Shown here: positions 56,644 through 64,000 of the stretch, piece after piece
Position numbering within the stretch: the first letter of the stretch is position 1
How the letters are laid out: the number at the start of each line of letters is the position of its first letter
Assembly: GCF_040869045.1 (NCBI RefSeq)
Contig: NC_090319.1
Location: 265,748,897 to 265,812,896 of the forward strand
Length of the DNA: 64,000 bases
DNA from: Eurosta solidaginis
Taxonomy: Eukaryota > Arthropoda > Insecta > Diptera > Tephritidae
Direction: 5' to 3'
Notes under the pieces: model-generated
Told to the model about the DNA's origin: nothing
Database searches by the model: none
Seen by the model: the letters and a program-made list of their open reading frames with translations, nothing else
Position numbers and translations under genes: made by a program

Positions 56644-59600
56644 AGTTCTATAGGTGGATGCCTTTTCGAGATATCGCCATAAAGGTGGGCCAGGGGTGAC
56701 TCTAGAATTTTTTTGTACGATATGGGTATCAAATTAAAGGTGTTAATGAGTATTTTAAAAAGGAGTGGGCCTTAGTTCTATATGTGGACGCCTTTTCGAG
56801 ATATCGCCATAAACGTGGACCAGGGGTGACTACAGAATGTGTTTGTACGATATGGGTATCAAATTAAAGGTATTAATGAGGGTTTTAAAAGGGAGTGGCC
56901 CTTAGTTGTATATGTGAAGGCGTTTTCGAGATATCGATCAAAATGTGGACCAGGGTGATCCGGAACTTCATTTGTCAGGTACCGCTAATTTATTTATATA
57001 TGTAATACCACGAACAGTATTCCTTCCAAGATTCCAAGGGCTTTTGATTTCGCCCTGCAAAACTTTTTCATTTTCTTCTACTTAATATGGTAGGTGTCAC
57101 ACCCATTTTACCAAGTTTTTTTCTAAAGTTATATTTTGCGTCAATAGATCAATACAATTACCATGTTTCATCCCTTTTTTCGTATTTGGTATATAATTAT
57201 GGCATTTTTTCCATTTTTCGTAGTTTTCGATATCGAAAAAGTGGGCGTGGTCATAGTCGGATTTCGGCCATTTTTTACACCCATACAAAGTGAGTTCAGA
57301 TAAGTACGTGAACCGAGTTTAGTAAAGATATATCGATTTTTGCTCAAGTTATCGTGTTAACGGCCGAGCGGAAGGACAGACGGTCGACTGTGTATAAAAA
57401 CTGGGCGTAACTTCAACCGATTTCGCCCTTTTTCACAGAAAACAGTTATCGTCCTAGAATCTAAGCCTTTACCAAATTTCACAAGGATTGGTAAATTTTT
57501 GTTCGACTTATGGCATTAAAAGTATCCTAGACAAATTAGATGAAAAAGGGCGGAGCCACGCCCATTTTAAAATTTTCTTTTATTTTTGTATTTTGTTGCA
57601 CTATATCATTACTGGAGTTGAATGTTGACATAATTTACTTATATACTGTAAATATATTAAATTTTCTTTTAAAATTTGAATTAAAAAATTTTTTTTTTTT
57701 AAAAGTGGGCGTGGTCGTTCTCCGATTTTGCTAATTTTTATTAAGCAGACATATAGTAATAAGATTAACGTTCCTGCCAAATTTCATCATGATATCTTCA
57801 ACGACTGCCAAATTACAGCTTGCAAAACTTCTAAATTAACTTCTTTTAAAAGTGAGCGGTGCCACGCCCATTGTCCAAAATTTTACTAGCTTTCGATTCT
57901 GCGTCATAAGTTCAACTCACCTATCAAGTTTCATCGCTTAATCCGTATTTGGTAATGAATTATCGCTTTTTCGAAATTTTCGATATCGAAAAAGTGGGCA
58001 TGGTTATTGTCCGATATCGTTCATTTTAAATAGCGATCTGAGATGAGTGCCCAGGATCCTACATACCAAATTTCATTAAGATACCTCAAAATTTACTCAA
58101 GTTATCGTGTTAACGGACAGACGGACGGACATGGCTCAATCGATTTTTTTTTCGATACTGATGATTTTGATATATGGAAGTCTATATCTATCTCGATTCC
58201 TTTATACCTGTACAACCAACCGTTATCCAATCAAAGTTAATATACTCTGTGAGCTCTGCTCAACTGAGTATAATGAAAGTAAATGAAGAGGGGCAATACA
58301 TCTTTTATATTTTATACTACGAATATTCATATTTTATTTACATTTGCGTGAATAAAGAAACTAATATAATACGCATACGCATACGTGTATAAAGAAACTA
58401 ATATAATATGTATACATAAAACCAGTGCGCTGTTGCATTTTATCAGAGTTGCCAAAGTAAAATTTTATTATTAATTATGCATGCAATATTTTACTTTTGG
58501 CAACTATGTTCGATCGTCATGGTGTCGTGATCACTGTCGTTAAAAAACGAGCAATGATCGGCTGATGGTGGTCCGCAAACGCATTGCAAAGGAGTATTGT
58601 TAGAGTACTCCAACATGAAGAAAGTGGAACACGTAATCCAACAATTTTTGCAGGGTTAACTTATCACATTGACTAACGGAAATAAATACTCTGCAAAGTA
58701 TTAACGCCTCACATGCCAACCTAATAAAAACGCACTGCGGTTTTTCAACGCACGCACTTAAACGGTTTTTTTTGCCCTAACCGAAATCAGGATGCGTTGC
58801 GAGAATGTAAAGCATGTATGCAAACGTCAAACCAAAATGTCACTTGGAACAAAAATTGAAAACGGGATAGTTTTTTACGCAGTAATTTCAATTTCGGTTG
58901 CTTTCATACAATTTATATGTGCATGAGATATTTTTGACAGAAAGCTGCTGCCGTGCGTTTTTATCAGGTTGGCCTTTAAATGCCAATTTGTACGCATGCC
59001 GCGTACCCTACTGCGTTTTTGTAGGTGCAAAGATAAATATCCAGTAGAAAGAGCGCCACAATTGTGTTTTAGGCCACCGCGGAACACTGCGTCGGTCAAG
59101 AACGTTTTGATTAGAGTTGTGCTTCTTCGTTCATTTCAGAGATTCGGTTCTTTCGTTCTTTTTCCGATGAACGAACAAGTTATTCTTTTTGTTCATCTGT
59201 TCTTTTTTTTTTTCAAGCAAATCTGTTCACTGCTGCTCACACCTACTAAAAAAGTTAACAAGTATGGATGGGGGTGCGTATGCAGCAATGCTTTGTGTAG
59301 GTTTATTTAAATGCGTTATGAATAAATAAGTTAATATATATATGTATAATTAACTTCAAAAAAAGGGTAATAGTCTAGTTGAGGGGTCGACTGCTAATAC
59401 GCTACCAAAAATATCGAGAGAGGTGTCAAACGACGCGTCTTGACATCGGTATTAATAATCCGAAGGCGGAAAATAAAAATTTTGGTAATAGTCTAGTTGA
59501 GGGGTCGACTGCTAATACGCTACCAAAAATATAGAGAGAGGTGTCAAAAGACGCGTATTAATCCCGAGAACAATAATCCGATGGCGGAAAAGAAAAATTT

Positions 59601-59702
59601 TATATCTGTCCGGAGATATTTGCAGTTGAAGTTGCCGATTTCCATGTGGTTGTTGTTGTGTTTATACCCCCAAAAAAAATTGTGCATCACCGTGGCGGTA
59701 GC
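54651..59702. repeat. ~5.05-kb segmental duplication, right copy
   Basis: Direct repeat of 49356-54408. It includes LTR fragment, minisatellite remnant, repeat body (56950-58400), 65-bp palindrome and the CATGCCAACC MITE. No gene was seen; the ORFs within are shared, non-conserved fragments. Confidence 0.92.
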
Positions 59703-60565
59703 AACTAGACTATTACCAAAACTTTAAATCGTTCAAAAGATATTAACGAAAAACCGAAAAAGACCCGCGGGTATCTCCGAAAGCGGGGGTGGGATGCATA
59801 GTATTTTTGCGCAGAACACCTTTCTGCGTTGGCGGCCTTCGTCCGCGCTTATAAAAAATAACCCTGGGCTACGCCATGCCAAGTCCGGGTGTGTGGTATA
59901 ACCGTGGCTACCGCCACGGTGATGTACAATTTTTTTTGTGGGTACGAACACATCAACAACCACATTAAAATCGCCAACTTCAACTGCAAATATCTCCGGA
60001 CAGAGATAAAATTTTTCCGCCTTCGGATTATTGTTCTCGAGATTAATACGCGTCTCTTGACACCTCTCTCGATATTTTTGGTAGCGTATTAAGCGCCAAA
60101 TACACGACACGAACATTTCCGCGAACATTCCCGTTATGTTATGTTTCTGCGACCTTTTCTGTCGTGTATAGTGGTGTTTGCCAGTTCGCGCAAATGTTCG
60201 CCAAAAATCAAAATATTTTAATTTTTGGCGAACACTTGCGCGAACTGTTCGTGCGTGTATGGCGAAATAGCTCATAATCGTAGTAATTTCTGAACGGAAC
60301 AGACGTGCGCGGAAAAGTAAAATGGACAATAAAAAATTTCTCGGTGAATTTATTTATATTCTCCTTTTTTTTACGCTTAATTGCCACAGCGAGCAATATT
60401 GCTGCAGCACAATTGTTGTCCGTATTCATCGCTGTCTGAAAGAGAACTAATGTTCGTATGGTGTATGGCCAAAGCTGCGAACAAGATTGCGGAATGTTCG
60501 CGGAAATGTTCGTGTTGTGTATTTGGCGCTTTAGCAGTCGACCCCTCAACTAGACTATTACCAAA
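59360..60565. mobile_element. inverted cluster of GGTAATAGTCTAGTTG MITEs
   Basis: Left ends at 59367 and 59483 (GGTAATAGTCTAGTTGAGG), an inverted end at 59703-59717, and the right end at about 60545-60563 (CCTCAACTAGACTATTACC). The segments 59384-59702 and 59730-60090 mirror sequence around 54090-54640. A 439-bp MITE has inserted at 60092. No transposase. Confidence 0.75.
60092..60530. mobile_element. 439-bp PIF/Harbinger-like MITE with TTA duplication
   Basis: Ends are AGCGCCAAATACACGACACG and the inverse TGTTGTGTATTTGGCGCT, with ~40 bp of inverted similarity. The TSD is TTA (60089-60091 and 60531-60533). Without it the flanks restore the related MITE sequence GCGTATTAGCAGTCGACC. A second internal pair around TTCGCGCAAATGTTCGCC is present at 60185-60250. 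ORFs inside are not supported. Confidence 0.9.
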
Positions 60566-60798
60566 AAAAGTTACAAATTTCGGAAGATCCAGGAAGTTGA
60601 AAGAGTACAGACACAAATTGTAAATATGAAGTTTTCAAGTTTGTTCACTTGCTCAATTGAGAGACCCTGTTAATTGAACAAGTTCAGAACGAAACGACCC
60701 ACCTCTAGTTTTGATTAGCATTGATCATTTGACAGTTGCTAAAATAAGTAAAATTGATACGAATTCATTGACGACTGCACTCGAAACTGCTGGAAATT

Positions 60799-62079
60799 AT
60801 GGATTTACTTGTTGAAAAGTTAATTTGGTTACTTTTCATTACTTTGTTATCATTATTAGGATGTGGGGAATGCTCCATGAGTGGCAACGAGTATATGAAA
60901 CGAGAACATTCATTGATACGACCTTTTCAAGGTAAGATATTTTTGCTATAAGATTGCGGCATTCAATTAAATTTACGCACTTGATCAAAAAACAATGCCG
61001 CGAACAAGGTTCAGATTAAAATATGGCTTTTTTCAGGTGCCGGCATAAATTTGCCATATTGGGATTTCATGGGTCACACAATGGTAACATCAAACTATAT
61101 AAGACTGACACCAGATTTACAATCGAAGAGTGGCGCGCTTTGGAATTACTCGGTAAGCTAGAACGTTGCATGTAAAGGAAAAATTCGTTTAACCCACATG
61201 ATTTTCAATTTCGCTTAGCCTGTAATGACACGTAATTGGGAAGTACATGTTACCTTCAAAGTACATGGCAAGGCCAATGAATTGTTCGGTGACGGCTTTG
61301 CTATTTGGTATGTTAAAGAACGCATGCAACCCGGACCAGTGTTCGGCAGCAAAGACTATTTTTCCGGTTTGGCAGTCATATTGGATACATACAGCAATCA
61401 CAATGGACCACATAATGTTAGTCCTAAATAAATGCATCCTATTCTTTCATTATATTACTAAATAATAATTTCAATAGCATCAACATCCATATCTCAGTGG
61501 CATGATAAATAATGGCACGTGGTCATATGATCATGATCGTGATGGTACACATACACAACTTGCTGGTTGTGAGGTACGTTTTCGCAATGTTAACTATGAT
61601 ACGCATGTGAGCATACGTTATGAAAATGACATTCTTTCTGTCTCATCCGACATGGAGGATAAAGGCGAATGGAAAAATTGCTTTGTGGTGAATGATGTTG
61701 AGCTGCCAACTGGCTATTTCCTTGGTCTTTCTGCAACAACTGGTGATCTTTCTGATAATCATGATATATATGGCTTAAAATTTTACGATTTGGACATTAA
61801 TGTAACGGTAAGCGATATTAATATTACGCATGAAATATTAATACAATAAGTTTATTCATAATTTCTTTACAGCCAGAAGAAATCGCAGCAAGATCTACAA
61901 TTCAACCACGTGCGAAAACTTACGAACCTCCACGTGAACATAAAAACGACCCTAAACCGGGCATGTCAAACGCAAAAATTTTCTTCATTCTTTTATTTGG
62001 CATGTTAGTTACTATTGCGGGTGCTATATTTGCGATCTCATATTTCAAAGAAAAGAATTCAAGAAAACGTTTTTACTAA
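60799..62079 (+). CDS. LMAN2: L-type lectin cargo receptor (VIP36/LMAN2-like)
   Basis: Type I membrane lectin that binds high-mannose N-glycans on glycoprotein cargo and cycles between ER and Golgi. Five exons, 60799-60931, 61037-61152, 61219-61416, 61478-61807 and 61873-62079, join in frame to give 327 residues. A signal peptide covers about residues 1-26 (hydrophobic LIWLLFITLLSLLG). The lectin domain begins at KREHSLIRPFQ. GDGFAIWY, GPVFGSKDYFSGLA and the loop DTYSNHN include carbohydrate- and Ca-binding positions; YDHDRDG and the GDLSDNHDI segment near the domain end fit VIP36. One transmembrane helix lies at about residues 295-317, followed by a basic tail ending KRFY, the usual C-terminus of VIP36-type lectins. 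NGT and NYS are possible N-glycosylation sites. All introns are GT...AG. Intact; alternatively LMAN2L, which cannot be separated here. Confidence 0.94.
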
Positions 62080-62168
62080 TATCGATAAGACATCACGTTC
62101 TCTCCTTCCATACTACAGAGCAAACAACATACTACATAGACTTATTTCCTTAGTAGCTAAATAGTTAA

Positions 62169-62174
62169 AATAAA
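62169..62174 (+). terminator. likely polyadenylation signal of the lectin gene
   Basis: AATAAA is 90 bases after the stop codon. Confidence 0.55.
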
Positions 62175-62404
62175 AGTTTAATTAATGGATTTTTAATAGA
62201 ACAACATTTTTTACATTTAATCATTATTTATTGCGTCTAAATACATTCGACTTAGTACTGTCTAGCAAATAAGTACTGCATGATATTTGTTTTGAATGAA
62301 AACAAATAATTATAAGTCAGTTAGTTTTTTATGTTTTATAAAAATTCCATACTTGTAGATTGCGAAGTTATTCAATTAGTCATGACTTTTTTTAGACGCC
62401 ATGA

Positions 62405-62872
62405 AATTACCTCTGAAATTGGCAACCCAACTTTAAAAAATATTTTATTGGGTAAAAAGCAGTGAATTTTCGGAGAAACAAAAAAATTCCCGCGGGAATA
62501 TTTTAGAAAATATCGAGTGGCACGCCAACTTCTTGTGAAGTTAGCGTGCGACTTTCCGAAAACCACCTTAGAGACCAATAAAGAAAATAATTCTTGCATA
62601 CGACTGCCGTAAAATGAATTTTTTTTCAAACTTATAAAATATGCCACATATCTACTGCAAAATTAAAGCAAATTCGTATGTTAGAATTATTTTCCTAATT
62701 GGTCTCTAACATGGTTTGCGAAAATTTGGCGTGCCACTCGACATTTTCTAAAATATGATCGCCGCAAAGTTTTTTTGTTTCACGAAAAATTACAATAAAT
62801 TCATGCCAATTTACCCAATAGTTAGTTTTTACCCACGTAAAAATTGTCTTACCAACTTCAGAGAGGTTACGA
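62405..62872. mobile_element. foldback MITE, arms ~235 bp
   Basis: The left end TTACCTCTGAAATTGGCAAC is mirrored at the right (inverse of TAACCTCTCTGAAGTTGG). Internal blocks GAGTGGCACGCCAA and TTAGAGACCAAT also recur inverted. The arms are diverged, so this is an old copy. TSD not resolved. Confidence 0.8.
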
Positions 62873-62994
62873 TACTAGAATAAAATATATTTAATAGAAT
62901 GTAAATAAATGGTATATAACAACATAAATTTATTCTATGTATGTATTTATTGGAATGGGAATGTTTAAGAAATACCGTATTATATCGTCTGTGA

Positions 62995-63456
62995 AATCCC
63001 CCAGCGGGTTAGGGGGTTAGAATATACCCGCGGTAGGTATGACTGTCGTAAGAGGCGACTAAAATACCAAATAGATTCAAGGGGTTGTGTAGCGCAACCC
63101 TTTCAGGTTGCCAGCGTAATATAGCTTCTCCAAACCCAGTTGTCAACCTCACCTCTCCGTGGCGAATCATGTTTCATTAACAACCGGGGCCGACCCGAAC
63201 TCCTCATGGATGTAGGGGGTGGGAGGGCGGGATAACCTAGAAGGTCGCATGTGGTCATAACAACTCGTTCCCGAGATGGTCGGCCTTGGTACCGGAACGT
63301 ACCGGATCTGCATCCGGCGAAGGACCATGTTGTTGTTGTAGCAGTGCTTCGCCCCATCCAATAGGTCTGACAATCACAAATTTTCATCAAAGTCCTCTAA
63401 CAGGAGTCCGAGGAAACTTGCTGTTTCAATAGGGGTGGACCATAATGAGAGAGGTG
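62995..63456 (-). mobile_element. 3' end of a jockey-type non-LTR retrotransposon (decayed)
   Basis: The plus-strand sequence CCCCAGCGGGTTAGGGGGTT, TACCCGCGGTAGGTATG, then GTAAGAGGCGACTAAAATACC is the inverse of a 3' end that I know as common in tephritid genomes. The element is read on the minus strand, entering from the right edge of the window. It is cut short by sequence decay after the ORF. Confidence 0.7.
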
Positions 63457-63912
63457 TTAGAGGCGTTGGTTCCACATTACAATTGAAGAGATGGTGTCAT
63501 GTGGGGACACGTTGCAAGCAGGGCATACATTTTGTATGTCGGGGTTGATTCTGGATAGGTAAGAGTTTAACCTGTTACGGTATCCAGATCGAAGTTGGGC
63601 TAGAGTGACTCGCGTTTCCCTAGGGAGTGTGCGATCCTCTTCCGCAAGTTTAGGGTATTGCTCTTTAAGTACACCAAGGGCCTGCTTATGTTTTTTGGCT
63701 TCATACGGCTGCGGTCTAAGGTGCCGTATTTCCTCATAGTGCTTACGGAAGTGACGCCTTAAGCCCCTCGGCTGTGTTGGCTCATCAATCAGATGTCTGT
63801 TGGGATGCCCAGGTTTCTGGGTATTCAACAGGAACTGTTTGGTTAGCATCTCATTTATCTCCCTGATGGGGAGTATTCTCGCCTCATTATGTAGATGGTG
63901 TTCTGGGGACAT
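63457..63912 (-). pseudogene. non-LTR retrotransposon ORF2, C-terminal part
   Basis: A minus-strand open frame with RETRVTLAQLRSGYRNRLNS and CPACNVSPHDT, the Cys-rich C-terminal end of jockey/LOA-type reverse transcriptases. The expected His/Cys completion after HDT is lost: the frame ends early (SSIVMWNQRL) and the rest is out of frame. Upstream sequence extends beyond the window. Confidence 0.78.
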
Positions 63913-64000
63913 AATGAGACAACCCGTGGCGGTTCTGAGGGCAGTATTTTGGCAGGCCTGTAGCTTCTTCCAGTGCGTAATCTTTAGGCTTGGCGACCAT

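Noticed and set aside
63103..63390. Minus-strand ORFs at the LINE 3' end
   Set aside because: They fall in the 3' untranslated region of the retrotransposon and show no domain.

Overview
The window looks like nuclear DNA of a higher fly, most likely a tephritid fruit fly. The reasons are compact, intron-containing insect genes (MED6, a BLVRB-like reductase, a VIP36-type lectin), AT-rich intergenic DNA, and repeat families that I associate with tephritid genomes (a tRNA-derived SINE, a jockey-type LINE end, a ~130-bp minisatellite repeat). The species assignment is inference. Only about 4 kb belongs to host genes; nearly everything else is transposable elements, often inserted inside one another.

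Left edge (1-4217): a fragment of a dispersed repeat, MED6 (+, four exons), a tail-to-tail NAD(P)-binding reductase (-, two exons), and a clustered array of five ~190-bp MITEs, three in one orientation and two in the other.

4026-19923: a 7.94-kb block present twice in direct tandem, differing at only about a dozen sites that I could see. Each copy holds a SINE with its target-site duplication (TSD), a 591-bp hAT-type MITE with 8-bp TSD, a 1,060-bp terminal-inverted-repeat (TIR) insertion, an inverted pair of ~560-bp elements that each carry a degenerate tRNA-Ser-like sequence, and a 413-bp MITE. Either this is a very recent duplication or two haplotypes were assembled in series.

20165-29545: a decayed two-gene PIF/Harbinger transposon with a MADF-type accessory gene (+) and a DDE_Tnp_4 transposase (-). 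It has been invaded by a MITE with 13-bp TSDs, two long near-perfect hairpins, and a 2.77-kb solo LTR that splits the transposase.

30010-53100: a minisatellite-bearing dispersed repeat interrupted by a Ty3/gypsy-type LTR retrotransposon of 20.6 kb (minus strand, ~3.1-kb LTRs, TSD AGTT). That element's integrase region is in turn interrupted by a second Ty3/gypsy-type element of 7.85 kb (minus strand, TSD ACTG). Gag and pol of both are broken. The inner element keeps an intact 269-codon extra ORF that runs through the polypurine tract into the LTR. The outer element's leader carries a series of five similar two-part stem-loops.

49356-59702: a second, ~5.3-kb tandem segmental duplication covering part of the outer 5' LTR and the repeat to its right. 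It is followed by a MITE cluster (to 60565) that contains a 439-bp MITE with TTA TSD.

60799-62079: an L-type lectin cargo receptor of the LMAN2/VIP36 type (+, five exons). The window ends with a foldback MITE and the 3' end of a jockey-type non-LTR retrotransposon (-), which continues beyond position 64000.
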